Shown here: positions 1-11,000 of the stretch, piece after piece
How the letters are laid out: every line of letters begins with the position of its first letter
How positions within the stretch are numbered: the first letter of the stretch is position 1
NCBI GenBank assembly: GCA_023078555.1
Contig: CM041199.1
Coordinates: forward strand, 5,213,315-5,277,314
Reading direction: 5' to 3'
DNA: 64,000 nucleotides
Source of the DNA: Ulva prolifera
Taxonomy: Eukaryota > Chlorophyta > Ulvophyceae > Ulvales > Ulvaceae
The notes under the pieces: generated by a model
What the model was told of the DNA's origin: nothing
Databases searched by the model: none
The model's input: only the letters and a program-made list of their open reading frames with translations
Made by a program: the position numbers and the translations under genes

Positions 1-75
1 GTGACATGCCAGTTCTGGCCATGCACTGCCATGATCGCGCCGTGTCACCGCATGCCTCCCGTGTGCCCCGCCGCT

Positions 76-211
76 ATGCCACCCACACCGCCATGCCACC
101 CACACCGCCATGCCACCCACACCGCCATGCCACCCACACCGCCATGCCACCCACGCCGCCATGCCACCCACGCCGCCATGCCACCCACGCCGCCATGCCA
201 CCCACACCGCT
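76..211. repeat. 17-bp minisatellite in SMC5 intron
   Basis: About eight head-to-tail copies of a 17-bp unit (CCATGCCACCCACACCG, with C/G variation at one site) lie immediately upstream of the last SMC5 exon. ATG triplets recur exactly every 17 bp (76, 93, 110, 127, 144, 161, 178, 195). Because 17 is not a multiple of 3, the apparent Pro/His-rich reading frames across it are an artefact. It is intronic and ends about 25 bp before the splice acceptor. Confidence 0.9.
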
Positions 212-236
212 GACGCCGTGCCCTGTGCCCGCACAG

Positions 237-671
237 GTCAAGTTCCGCGACGAGGGCAGCGTGGAGCGGCTGTCGGCGCAGTGCCACAGCGGCGGCGAGA
301 AGAGCGTGAGCACGATCATGTACCTCCTCAGCCTGCAGCGCATCACTGACACGCCCTTCCGCGTCGTCGACGAGATCAACCAGGGCATGGACCAGACGAA
401 CGAGCGCGTCGTGTTCCAGGCGATGGTCGACGCCGCGACGGAGAGGGGCACCGCGCAGTGCCTCCTCATGACGCCCAAGCTCCTGCCGCAGCTCAATTAC
501 AGCGACCATGTGAACGTGCTGAGCATCGTGAACGGGGCGTACATCGGGGCGGCGGTGGACCGGCTCGTGCCGAGCGAGCAGCTGTCGCAGCTGCTGGGGA
601 CACACTCGCAGCAGGCGTCGCAGGCGCGGATGATGTCGCAGCCGAGCGCGAAACGCGCGCGGGCCGCGTGA
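237..671 (+). CDS. SMC5: SMC5, last exon (partial gene)
   Basis: This is the C-terminal ATPase half of SMC5, the partner of SMC6 in the nuclear SMC5/6 complex that handles recombination intermediates and replication stress. The exon starts at 237 after a CCCGCACAG acceptor and ends at TGA 669-671, giving about 144 residues. Visible are the ABC signature (SGGEKS), followed by Walker B and D-loop as PFRVVDEINQGMD, and the conserved TPKLLP stretch. These are characteristic of SMC5 rather than SMC1-4 or SMC6. The last 40 residues are a Gln/Ala/Ser-rich, basic tail. The Walker A end and coiled coils must lie before the window. The identification rests on family motifs; the exon start is supported by frame and splice consensus. 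Confidence 0.9.
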   Translation, partial: VKFRDEGSVERLSAQCHSGGEKSVSTIMYLLSLQRITDTPFRVVDEINQGMDQTNERVVFQAMVDAATERGTAQCLLMTPKLLPQLNYSDHVNVLSIVNGAYIGAAVDRLVPSEQLSQLLGTHSQQASQARMMSQPSAKRARAA

Positions 672-1154
672 GCGTGGCTGTGCCGGACGCGCCTGGCGTG
701 CGCGCGCTCCCGCCGCGGCCGGTGCGATGGTTTGCAGCGGCGCACCTGTGCACACACTGAACAGCTGCGCTGCGGACGTGCGGTTGATTGACGCAGTGGA
801 GCGTGAGGCGGACGTGAGATGCCTGTGCATAGCGTATCCTTCGAAGCGCGGGGCCCTCGAGTGCGACATGGCACCGTGATGTGTGCCGTGGAGGGGTGGG
901 ACCGCGGGGCGCGTGGGTTTGATTCTTTGGATTTGTAGATTTTTTGGCGTTGTGGTGGGAGGTTGGCGAAGCGGCCGCTTTGGCGAAGTGGCCGCTTTGG
1001 CGAGCCGCTCCGGGGCAGCGGCGTGGGGTGCGAAAGTCTCGCGGCAACGATGAGTTGCTGTGGGAAATGCAGCAAAGCCACGGGGGTGGGGATGGTGGCT
1101 TGTGTGGTAGAGAGAGAAGGAGCTCGGTTCATGGCATGCATGAGCTGCTGTAGA

Positions 1155-1514
1155 TCAGACCTGGCCGTAGCCTGGATATTTGCATGGCTGGCCAGTTTGG
1201 GTAGCTGTGGGAGATGATGATGTTGTCGGCCGGTGGGGGTCATCCATTCGACTGCGCCATGTTTGCTCATGGCAGAGCTGGCTCAGCCTGAGCAGCATAG
1301 GAATGTTCGATGCGGAAGGCTGTGATTCTGTGTTCACAAGAAATACTTCATGATGGTCAACTTGAAGGCTCAAAATGACCGCCAGTCTCATGTCAATCTG
1401 TACAGCTTGCGCTTGCATAATGCCACCAGACTGCACGATTTCAGTCTTTGACGTGCATGACCACCCTGTCCAGAAAAAATGGCAGTCGATGGAATTCTGT
1501 GTGTAGTCCAACAC
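1155..1514 (-). CDS. Antisense ORF paired with the one at 7110-7457 (hypothetical)
   Basis: An open frame of 119 codons on the minus strand, upstream of LRR gene A. I do not recognise it. Its C-terminal half aligns by eye, residue for residue, with the minus-strand ORF 7110-7457 upstream of LRR gene B: LAVILSLQVD versus LAVIFSLQAD, and LSQLCHEQTWRSRMDDPH versus LSHFCHEPEWRSAMEDPH. That pattern (conservative replacements, frame kept) suggests it codes or coded for protein. The N-terminal half is less well kept. It may be an exon of a decayed divergent gene carried along with the tandem duplication. Confidence 0.35.
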   Translation of the reverse strand: MLDYTQNSIDCHFFWTGWSCTSKTEIVQSGGIMQAQAVQIDMRLAVILSLQVDHHEVFLVNTESQPSASNIPMLLRLSQLCHEQTWRSRMDDPHRPTTSSSPTATQTGQPCKYPGYGQV

Positions 1515-2164
1515 AGTGAGTCAACGGCTGAAGCCTTTGCAGCTCGCTCACTTGCCAAACAGCACAAGTGGGCCCGATGTGTCGCCACTACGGCGGTCGG
1601 TGTTCAGGCAGAAAACAAGACGATGGCGTGGAACACTATTGCTGCACAAGTACGGACGTGCTGCATGGACTGCGCAGGGGGGCACAACGGCTGTGCACCC
1701 GTGGGCAGAGCGCAAAAAGCTCTTCGAAGGTGTACCGCTGCAGGCGCAGCGCCACGTCTTGCGTGCCTTGTCTGAATCGTCACTGAAGACGGGGGGAGAA
1801 TCAACTGGCGTGGACAAACCACGGCACAAGAATCTCTTCCAGACAAGGGTTTGCACACGCAGCCTTGAATTACGCTGGATGATGCTACGTGTGCATTCTC
1901 TGCACTGCATGAAGCAGCGGGGTCTTGCCTGCATGCGTTCCGCGCGAGACGAGCGCCCAGCCTACGCATTGGGAAATGGAGCCTCATGTGCACTTGCTTT
2001 CAAATTCGTCCAAGGAAGTCGCCCAAGAGTCACGCCACAGCAGAATCCGGCACTGTTCTCAAGCGTACGTGCTCGTAACGCTACCCGGGTGCACTTTTCT
2101 GCAGACTCAGACTGACACTACACATACAATCTGCAGATTGTTCTCATTTGTATTGCGTCTCGCG

Positions 2165-5100
2165 ATGCCCGCGAAGTCACGCAACACCGCGATCGTGTGC
2201 CGGTTCCGCGAGCACCGGATCTCGTTCATGCGTGGCTCCGTCTGTCTAGATATACCGCACCTGCACGCTGAGCGCAGCAAGCTACTCTGTAATCTCAGGG
2301 AGGAGGCGGAGGCGGATGTGGATGTCCCGCTCGCGCTGTCCGTTCAAGAGCTCCAAGCGTGGAAGGCGTGCGTGAAGGCCTCGGCCAATCCACGCCTAGG
2401 TAGGGCACGACCACTGTCATCTCTCGGCGAGGAGACTATTGTAATGGCACTGCGGGTGTGGCTTCTGATGCTGTATGTGTGGTCGGCGGATATGGAAGCC
2501 CGTTGTGCCGAGGCGGCATCTGCTTGCGTTGTGCTTAAAAAGGATGCTGATACATGGTTACCGACGATGCCGATGGCCGTCTTGCGAAAGTGGCACTGGT
2601 TTGTAAATTTGCGCAGGTTCTAGCTTTGGAAAGGACTAGTCCCTCGTTTACGCTGGCTTACGCCGCATATCTGTGGTTGCCTGTACCAGCGTCCGCAGCA
2701 GCAACAGCTACCACTTGTAACAGCACAGCGGGCAAAACCCACAGCTCTGCCCACACTGAGATCAGATCCAATTGACACAGATCCATCTTGCAGGCTGCAG
2801 ATTTTCTACAGGATGATGACATGGTGTGCAGCCTGACACGCATGCTGAGCCAGGCTTTTCTCCCAGACTCGACAGCAGTGGAGATCTACGATATGGATGT
2901 ATTCATGTGCGACCTAGGACCGGTTTCCTTGCCAACTCAGCGGCAGCGCACTGTGGCTCGCAAGGTGCTCACCCTGGTCAAGCCTCGCATCTGCCACTGA
3001 CGGAAGCATCATGATGGCAGGTTGTTCATGTCACATGAACCATGTAGCCACCTCTCGGTTGATCAGGCTCACAACTGCATCGAAACAGCACCTGTCTGCG
3101 CCACAGGCCAGCGATGTGCCTGCATCATAAGTCATTCAGCGCCGCATCAGTGCCGAGGACGATGTCAGGCCGCCACAGCTCCTCAGGACCCTCCCTTACA
3201 CCAACACCTGCCACAACTTCTCAGGACCTTCTGTCATACCACTTCTGTCATACCAACGCCTGCCACAGGGCTGTGCAGATTGCCAAGGCAGCTCCGCCAG
3301 AGGTTCTCCTGTCCATCCTCTCTGCAGCCGAGCCCACGCCTGAGACAGACTGCGACTCCAGCATGGCAGTATTGCAATGGACTCAGCTGGTATATATGCT
3401 CCTGCTGCTGCCGCCGTCTTGCCACCCCGCAGTCGTAAACGCCCGCCTCCCGGAGGTCCACCTCAGCAGGAGCCTCACCATCCCACTGCTCCCGCGCTAC
3501 CCTGCCCTCGACGATGCCTCCCCAGCGCGGGCGTCTCTGCTCGTGCAAGTCCTCTCCGCCGCGGCGGTCCTCTCCGGGGGCCACCCACACCGTGTCTGGA
3601 GGCCCGACGCCACCCCCACCGTGCCCCCCCACCTTCAGCTATCCCCTCATGGACCCTCCCTCACTGAACTACGGTCCCGAAATGAATCGCGTAAGCGCCC
3701 ACGCGAAGAGCCGCCGCTGCCGGTGTCCCCTGAAGACATCGCGCCCGCCGCCACGCACGCCTCTGCGCCGGCGCTGACGTGCCTCCGGCTCGACACGCTG
3801 CTCACTCACTACTCAAGCAGTGCATGCATGCACAGCGTCCGTGCGGCTGCCCAGCTGCAGGGGCTGCGGGAGCTGGAGCTCTGGGGCTGGCACGCACCGT
3901 GCCTCAGCCCGCATCTGCCGGCCACCCTGCAGGCGCTCCCGGAGCTCACACGACTGGGACTGCGCGGCAGGGCACACTGCCGCCTCAAGCGCTGCATCGT
4001 ACAGAAGCTGCTGTTCGCCGTGACGTCCACGCCGCAACTCGAAGCCCTCGCGCTTGAGCAGTGCTTCGACTGTGACACCCTTCCCGGCGCAGCGCTACCC
4101 GAGGCGGCCCGGGAGGCGCTGCTGAGCCTGTCGCGGCTGACGCGGTTGACGCGTCTCGGGCTCGCGGGCAACAACGTGCCCCCGCTGTCGGAGGGGGTGT
4201 TGGTTCGAGCGCTCGAGGGTCTCCCGCTCCTGCAGGAGCTCAGCGTGAGGCTGCTCAGTGCACTCACCCGGTGGCCGTGGCCGCCGTCCGCCAAGCACAG
4301 GACCCTGTCGGAGGCGGACAATTCAGACTCCGAGTCCGAAGAGCCGTACGCGCGAATGCATTTTAACGAAAGAGGAGAGCCCGGGATGTTGGTGCTGCAG
4401 CTGTTCCGCTCCACAGCTCTGCCGGCCCTGCGCTCGCTCGATGCCGCCGCGAAGGGCTGTCTGCGGCCGAGGGAGATCCTGGGCTGCCTGGATGCCGGGG
4501 AGGGGGGAGTGCTGACTCGGCTGACTGCCCTGGACCTGTCAGACATGGGGTCCTCAAGCTACAGCCAGGCAGAGGGTCTCGCGTCGGTGCTCTCTCGCCT
4601 TACCGGCCTACAGAGCCTGAGCCTCGTCAGACAGCACGACATGCGTGATGCTGGTCTCGCGGCGGTCGCTCATGCTCTGCCGAGCATGAAAGAACTCACC
4701 GCCCTCGACATCAGCCACAACTATGGGACACAGGAGGGGGTGGAGAGCGTGCTGGAAGCGGCGGAGCAGCTGGCTGCCGCCGGGGGGGGCCTGCGGCAGC
4801 TGGCGCTGGCCGACACACCGCTCGGGGACTGGGCCGCGGCGGCCGGGGAGCGGCTCGCGAAGTTGTCGGGGCTGCAGGAGCTGGTGCTGTGCCATACATG
4901 CAAGGACGAGGAGGACATCGTGGCGGTGCTCGATGCGCTGCAGGCGCTGCCGCGGCTGCGGATGCTGGACGTCGCTGGTATTGCCGGATTGTTGCCGGCG
5001 TCGCCGGCGGCGGTTGCGGCTCTCGCCGGCCTCAGCTCCCTGCGCCGTCTCGAGGTGGGCCGCATCCGCCCCAGGATATCCATCGGCAAATACCTTGCTG

Positions 5101-5267
5101 CGGTCACTGTGGCAGAGGCGCGGGCTGCGAAGGCGGCGATTGAGGGTGCGGCGCCATGGATGACGGTGGCGATGGAGTCATCCTGGGATAGAGCACAGGC
5201 GCGTCTGAATGAGGGCATCAATGATGGCACTTGCAGCAGCCCACTGCGCATTGGGCACCTGTTCTGA
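2165..5267 (+). CDS. SKP1/BTB-like + F-box-like + LRR protein, copy A
   Basis: Model: exons 2165-2455, 2794-2964 and 3279-5267, all phase 0, about 816 residues. The ATG at 2165 (MPAK) is preferred because it is also present in copies B (8071) and C (12919). Exon 1 reads like the start of a SKP1/BTB fold (IVCRFREHRISFMRGSVCLD, then DVDVPLALS). Exon 2 opens with AADFLQDDDMV, the usual late helix of that fold. Exon 3 begins with an F-box-like helix (APPEVLLSILSAA), then about 550 residues of ribonuclease-inhibitor-type leucine-rich repeats (LTRLTRLGLAGNNV, LTALDISHN), and ends AIEGAAPWMTVAMESSWDRAQ, as in copy B. Likely role by inference: a substrate-recognition subunit with its own adaptor-like domain. 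Domain names are by-eye pattern matches; the LRR call is firm, the N-terminal modules less so. Confidence 0.75.
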
Positions 5268-5540
5268 GCATTGTCCCGACGCGGATACTAGCTTGACATG
5301 TGGGAGCTCTGGTGCACAATCCGTGATACTGCTTCGGCTCGAGAGATGAGAGCTGACAGCCCATTTCTTTTTCATTCTGTACAGCTTGCACTCGAACACC
5401 GCACCCCGATTTGCAACAACGAAGTCGATCATACTCATCAAAACTCTGTCCGATAGAATGTAGTGGTCAGGTTGCCGCTTGCAGTCCCAGAACAGTGGGT
5501 CAGTGGTCAGAGGGGGCTGCACCTCGCGGAGCTGCCCCAT
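5178..5540 (-). CDS. Antisense ORF overlapping the 3' end of LRR copy A (hypothetical)
   Basis: An open frame of 120 codons on the minus strand. The part from about 5290 to 5540 (DPLFWDCKRQPDHYILSDRV, then ECKLYRMKKKWAV) matches the decayed minus-strand sequence upstream of copies A (about 1380-1520), B (about 7300-7430) and C (about 12370-12590). It is the most intact reading of that shared block, so it may show what the ancestral exon encoded. The last 30 codons overlap the LRR gene on the other strand and are probably not translated. No family recognised. Confidence 0.3.
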   Translation of the reverse strand: MGQLREVQPPLTTDPLFWDCKRQPDHYILSDRVLMSMIDFVVANRGAVFECKLYRMKKKWAVSSHLSSRSSITDCAPELPHVKLVSASGQCSEQVPNAQWAAASAIIDALIQTRLCSIPG

Positions 5541-5559
5541 GAGAAGGGCTGCTGCATTG

Positions 5560-6600
5560 GGTTTTGATACGAATCAAAGCGGGAATTGAAGAAGCTCTTT
5601 TGCCATAGTTCGATTCCGCGATTAAGGCAACGAAGATCAATTAAACCTTACATCAAAACTTGCCTAAATTCGGTTTCGTAGCAAACGAGTTCATGTGAAT
5701 GGCCCACCTGATCGTCATCGATAGTGCCCTGGCGAGTCCGACAAGGTCTGGGTCTGGATCCCCTGAGGAACCGGCCACGTTGAACAGGAGCCTGAGTGAC
5801 GTCCCGGTGCTGCAAGCTCGGCTGTACAAACTCCACGCGACCAGGCCAGTTCGCAACACATGCAACTGTGAAGCCACATGCCATAGCTCTGCTGCAGCTG
5901 CTGCTGCATCTCAGTAGGCTGTGGTCATCAGAAGCAGAATTTGTGCCTCGGACACGATGTCTGCCGCCGAGAGCATCGAACATGTGCCGTAGCTGCAGAT
6001 TAATCTAATCTGTTGCAACGTTCTTCAGCACCACAGCAATGATGGACAGAGTGCACTGTGCCCAGCATGCTGTGGGATTCGATGGGCCTTGTGATACGTT
6101 CATGTGAGACACACATCAAGCCGCGGCTCCCATGCTGGACCAGTACCTTGTTCCCACGGTCACTCTGCAAAGGCTGAGACGGTGACATGCTGTGCACTTG
6201 TTGCCTGCTAGTGTGCGCCCCAGCCCCATGGCCATTAAGCAGCATGGCAGGGTGTCCATGTACTGCACTGAACCTGGCGCTGCATTCGAGCTCCTACAGC
6301 GCGCTGCGTGCTATGTGTGCTTTGCGTGCTGTGGTCTTGTGGCACTCCACTCGAGTGATGACCGGCAGCGGCAGCCGTGCATGCATATGCACCTGTCAGT
6401 TGTGCTTGTAGAGCGGTCCTGCAAGAGTCTCTGCTACGTGCCAGGCTTCCTGCTGCTTCTGCCCATTTGGGATATCTGTGCATACTGTCTCTATAGAGGG
6501 AGTATCAGGTGCAGCAGCGCTGCGTGCTGCGTGCTGGGGGTGGTGGAGGGGGTGGGGCCGCAGGGCGCGTCGGTTTGATTCTTCAGATATGCAGAGCTTC
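5560..6600. other. Intergenic, no gene seen
   Basis: Between the antisense ORF downstream of LRR copy A and the start of duplicated block B. Several short open frames exist on both strands, but none shows a conserved motif, splice-linked partner or paralogue. The stretch at 5560-5660 is locally AT-rich. Confidence 0.5.
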
Positions 6601-7022
6601 TGGTGGTGTGGTGAGAGGTTGGTGAAGTGGCCGCGCTGGCGAGCCGCTCCAGTGCGGCGGCGTGGGGTGCGGAAGTCTCGATGGGCTGTTACTGCAACTG
6701 CAGCGAAGCCTCGGGGGCGTGGGCAGTGGCTTGTGTGATGCAGATCAGATCGTGGCATGCATGGGCAAACCCCCCCCTGTGTGCTTTCTCCCACCGCTGT
6801 GGTCACCACGCCACCCTCGCCAGCGTGCAGTCACGTCCGAAAACCATTCACAAGCATCAAGACAGCAGCAGAAGTACCAAAAATTGCTCCTGTTCCTCCA
6901 AACAATTGGCATTGGCTTGGAAGCTGACGTGCGTGTAGATACCATGGCCCATTCGATTGTCACTGCGTTGCCGGACCTCACCATCGCGGCAGGTCCGAGT
7001 GGCTGCAGATCGGACCTGGCCG

Positions 7023-7080
7023 TAGCTGGACTGTAAAGTAAAGTAAAGTAAATCTGAATTTACTGAGCCGTATCCTATTG
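7023..7080 (-). repeat. SINE-like repeat copy 1, 5'-truncated
   Basis: Read on the minus strand: CCAATAGGATACGGCTCAGT, then AAATTCAGATTTAC and three more TTTAC units. The paralogous position upstream of copies A (about 1155-1190) and C (about 12245-12270) lacks it, giving an empty-site comparison: GTAGC...GCATGGCTGG is interrupted only in B. A short CTGT may be duplicated on both sides. Confidence 0.7.
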
Positions 7081-7109
7081 GCTGTTAGCATGGCTGGTCA
7101 GTTTGGGTA

Positions 7110-7457
7110 TTAATGTCGATGGCCGTGGGGGTCCTCCATCGCGCTGCGCCACTCTGGCTCATGGCAAAAATGGCTCAGTTTGAGCACCACCAGAACGTTT
7201 GACATGACAGGCCGTGACGCTGTGTGACTATCATGGCAAGCTTGGTCAGCTTGAAGGCTGAAAATGACCGCCAGGCTCCATGACATGCTGCACAGCTTGC
7301 ACCTGCACGTTGAACACAAAATGCATGATTTCACTCTTTGACATGTACGACCGCCCTGTCCAAATAGAATGGAGTTTGATGGAGTGCTGTGTGCAGTCCC
7401 CACGCAATGGGTCAGCCTAAGTTGCCAGATCGCCCTCTTGCAATTGATGGACAACAC
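7110..7457 (-). CDS. Antisense ORF paired with the one at 1155-1514 (hypothetical)
   Basis: A 115-codon open frame on the minus strand, upstream of LRR copy B. It aligns with the minus-strand ORF at 1155-1514 through its C-terminal half, with amino-acid identity concentrated in LAVI-SLQ, the CHE...WRS motif and the terminal DPH. It ends HGHRH-stop, about 10 residues earlier than its partner. Function unknown. Retention of frame in both copies argues against chance, but both could be decaying exons. Confidence 0.35.
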   Translation of the reverse strand: MLSINCKRAIWQLRLTHCVGTAHSTPSNSILFGQGGRTCQRVKSCILCSTCRCKLCSMSWSLAVIFSLQADQACHDSHTASRPVMSNVLVVLKLSHFCHEPEWRSAMEDPHGHRH

Positions 7458-8070
7458 ACCCGAGCCGATGTGTCGCTATCTAGAGCTCTCGAGATGCTGC
7501 TGCGTTCGGCTCTCTGGCAATGCTCCATGGCGTACGGCACATTTGCCGCTGAGGTGTGGACGTGCCATGGTGGGCGTCAAGCCCCACCATGGCTGCGCAC
7601 CCACAAGTACCGCGCAAAGAGCTGCGCAGACGTTCACTGCTGAAGGCGCCTGCTGAAGGCGCCACGATGCGCAGACCTTGTCGAAATCGTCACAGAAGAC
7701 GGGAGAAAACGAATCAGGGCTAGAAAAATACAGCACAGGATTGTCTCTCGAAGCTGCGTCCGCACACGCAGCCTTGGGACATTTGCGCATGAGCCCACCG
7801 GTGCCTTGTCAGCATAGCATGAAGCAGCTGCGTCTTCACCGCATAAGGAGGGACTGCCAGCATTTGCGTGGGGCAGCATCTCATCAGTGTGCCTCATGTG
7901 CACTGTTTTAGAGCTCGCTCTCGTCAAATAAATACCTGTAGAGACTGTCCATAGGCACAACCGAGCCCGGCACTGATCTCAGGTGAACTCGGTCGCAACG
8001 GAGTCTGGGTGCACTTTTCTTCAGAGCAAACACGATCCCTTGGAAAATCCATTTGCTAATATACCACGTG

Positions 8071-11000
8071 ATGCCCGCGAAATCAAGCGTTACCGCGATC
8101 GTGTGCCGGTTCCGCGAGCACAGGATATCGTTTATGCGTGGCTCCGTGTGTTTGGACATACCGCAATTGCACGCTGAGCGCAGCAAGCTACTCTGCAGTC
8201 TGAGGGAACAGGCGCAGGCGGATGTGGATGTTCCACTTGCGTTGTCAGCGCAAGAGCTCCAAGCGTGGAAGGCGTGCGTGAAAGCCTTGGCCAACCCACA
8301 CCCAGACAGGCATCTACCACTGTCAAATCTTGGCGAGGACGTTTTTGTGTTGGCATTGAAGGTGTGTCATCTGCTTTTGCGTGCGTGGATGGCAGTTATG
8401 GCAACCGGTTGTGCCGAGGCGACACCTGCTACCTGTCTTCGACGTATGGATGCTGGTGTACAATCCGTCGACGACGCCGTTCACCTTCTGAGACTCTGAT
8501 ACGGTCAGTTGTGACATTTCACAAGTGGATGCTTGTGGCCCGTGCTGCAGCACCTCTCGTGTACCTACATATACACACGACACCTGTTGTGCCCTTGCAG
8601 CGCACACATCTTGCTCCACCGCATGGTGGCTGTCATGCTATGCTCTGCCAAGACGCAGTACGAAAGCCCACGCGGTCGAGCCTGTCACAGGCTTCTCTTC
8701 CGATGGCAGGGCTTTCGCTGCCTTTCCATGCAGCCCCAACTTGGGTTTGAATTCATCCCCCTCTGTGCGCTGCGCTGCACATCTGCTGTCGCCTACATTG
8801 TTGCAGGCAGCGGCAGCAGCCATAACTTGTATGTATGCATGATGTATGAGCACACAGTCGGGCAACAAGAACCACAGCTCCACCTGCATCGGGACTTAGG
8901 AATTCATCCGCATGCTTCTTGATGATAGATCTGTCATGCAGGCTGCAGATTTCCTACAGGACGACGACATGGTGGGCAGCCTGACCCGCATGCTGAGCCA
9001 GGCGTTTGTCCCAGACTCAACAGAAACGAAAGTCGTCGGTGGTGGCCTTGCTGCATCCTGCGACCTTGAATTGAAGGCTGTGCCGACTCAGCGGCAGCGG
9101 ACTCGGGCCCGCAAGGTGCTCGCCCCAATGCACCCATCATCGGGTTCTTCAGTCCATCATCGAGTTTGCCACTGCATGTCAAGTCAAGTAAAGGCAATCT
9201 GAATTTACCGAGCCGTATCCTATTGGACATTGACATGTGGTTCCGTTCAGCTGCACATTTCAATGTCCTCCATGAGTCGCGGCTCAGTAGACCCATGTCC
9301 ATTTGGCTTTACTGATGCATGAAGATGGCAGCCTGTTCTCAGCATCCTGTGTTTCGATACCGAGAGCGAGCCGGGACGGCTGCTAGGGGCCCTGAGCAAT
9401 GCCGTCGCAGCTGGCCGGAAAGCCGGCTTGGCAGATGCAGGAGCCAGCATGCATGCTGCTTGTTTCATTTGTTTTTCCTTTCGTTTTCTATTGTTTTAAC
9501 AGCACGTTGAGTTGCAGATCGTCAAGGCAGCTCCGCCACTGCTGCTCCTCTCCATCCTCTCTGCTGCCGAGCCGATGCCTGGAGCCCACCAGGACTCCAA
9601 CTCTGGCATGGTCTTCTTGCAGTGGAAGCTGCTACTGTTCATGCTGCTGCTGCTGCCGCCCTCTTGCCACCCGGCCGTCCTCCAGGCCCGCCTGCCGGAC
9701 GTCCACCTCAGCGGAAGCCTTACCGTTCCACAGCTCCCACACCACCCCGCCCTGACCAACGCATCTCCAACGATAGCTTCCTTCCTTGTCCAGGTCTTGT
9801 CCGCCGCGGCGGTCCTCTCCGGGGGGCACCCACACCGTGTCTGGAGGCCCGACGCCACCCCCACCGTCCCCCCCCACCTTCAACTGGCCCCCCTTGGTCC
9901 CCCCCTCACTGACCTGAAATCTCTCACTGACTCGCGCAAGCGCCGCCGCAGCTCCGGCGGAGAGCCGCTGCTGCCGGTGTCCCCTGAGGACATCGCGCCG
10001 GCCGCCACGCACGCCTCCGCTCCGGCGCTGACGTCCCTCTGCCTCGACGCGCTGAACGCTCCAGACAGCGCCTGCATGCACAGCGTCCGGGCCGTCGCTG
10101 AGCTGCGGGGGCTGCGGGAGCTGGGGATCTGGGGCTGGGACGCACCGTGCCTGAGTCTGCATCTGCCGGCCACCCTGGAGGCCCTCCCGGAGCTCACGCG
10201 GCTGCAGATACGCTGCGCGAGATCCTGCCGCCTGAAGCGATCAGCTGTACACAAGCTTCTGGCCGCTGTGACCGCCCTGCCGCAGCTCGAGTCCCTGGCG
10301 CTTGAGCACTGCATCGACTTTGACTCTGTTGCTACAGCACGGCTGCCCGAGGCGGCCCGGGAGGCGCTGGCGAGTCTGTCGCGGCTGACGCGGCTGACCC
10401 GTCTGGGGCTGGGGCGGAGCAACGTGACCCAGCACCGGGAGTGGGTGTTGATGCAGGCGCTCGAAAGGCTCCCCGCGCTGCAGGAGCTCAGTGTCAGGTC
10501 GCCGACCGCATGCATACGGTCACCGCATGCGGCAGGCAAGCACATGCCTCCGCCGGACGCAGACTCCTCCGACTCCGACTCGCCAGTGGCGGACGCCGCG
10601 CCGAGACGCCACAGGGTTACTCAGGCGCCTAGTGCGCTGCTGCTGCATTTGAGCCGCTCCGCCGCCTTGCCCGGCCTGCGCTCGCTTGACGTCGCGGGAG
10701 TGGACTCGCACCTCCGGCCGAGGGATATCGTTCGCTTCCTCCATGCGGAGGGAGGGGGGGTGCTGACTCAGCTTACTGCCCTGGACCTGTCATACATGCG
10801 CATTTGTCGACGTGACGCCGAGGCCCTGGAACTGTTGCTGACACGCCTCAGCGGTCTGCACAGCGTAAGCCTGATCGGCGTGGAGGCATGCGATGCGGCG
10901 CTCACGGCGGTCGCTCGCGCTCTACCCAGGATGACAGAACTCACCGCTCTCGACATCAGCGACAACGACAGGATGCGGGCGGGGGTGGAGAGCGTGCTGG

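Larger units (their letters stand above)
6600..8070 (+). repeat. Duplicated upstream block of LRR copy B
   Basis: Sequence from about 6600 (GGCGAGCCGCTCC then GGCGTGGGGTGCG) repeats that from about 960 upstream of copy A, and parts recur from about 12180 upstream of copy C. Shared landmarks run in the same order: the GTGGGGTGCGGAAGTCTCG segment, the CTGGCCGTAGC segment, the antisense ORF, then the first exon. This shows the array grew by tandem duplication of roughly 5-6 kb units containing the gene and its 5' flank. Confidence 0.75.

Noticed and set aside
76-211. CRISPR-like regular repeat
   Set aside because: Units are directly adjacent with no spacers, only 17 bp long, and lie in a nuclear intron; it is a minisatellite.
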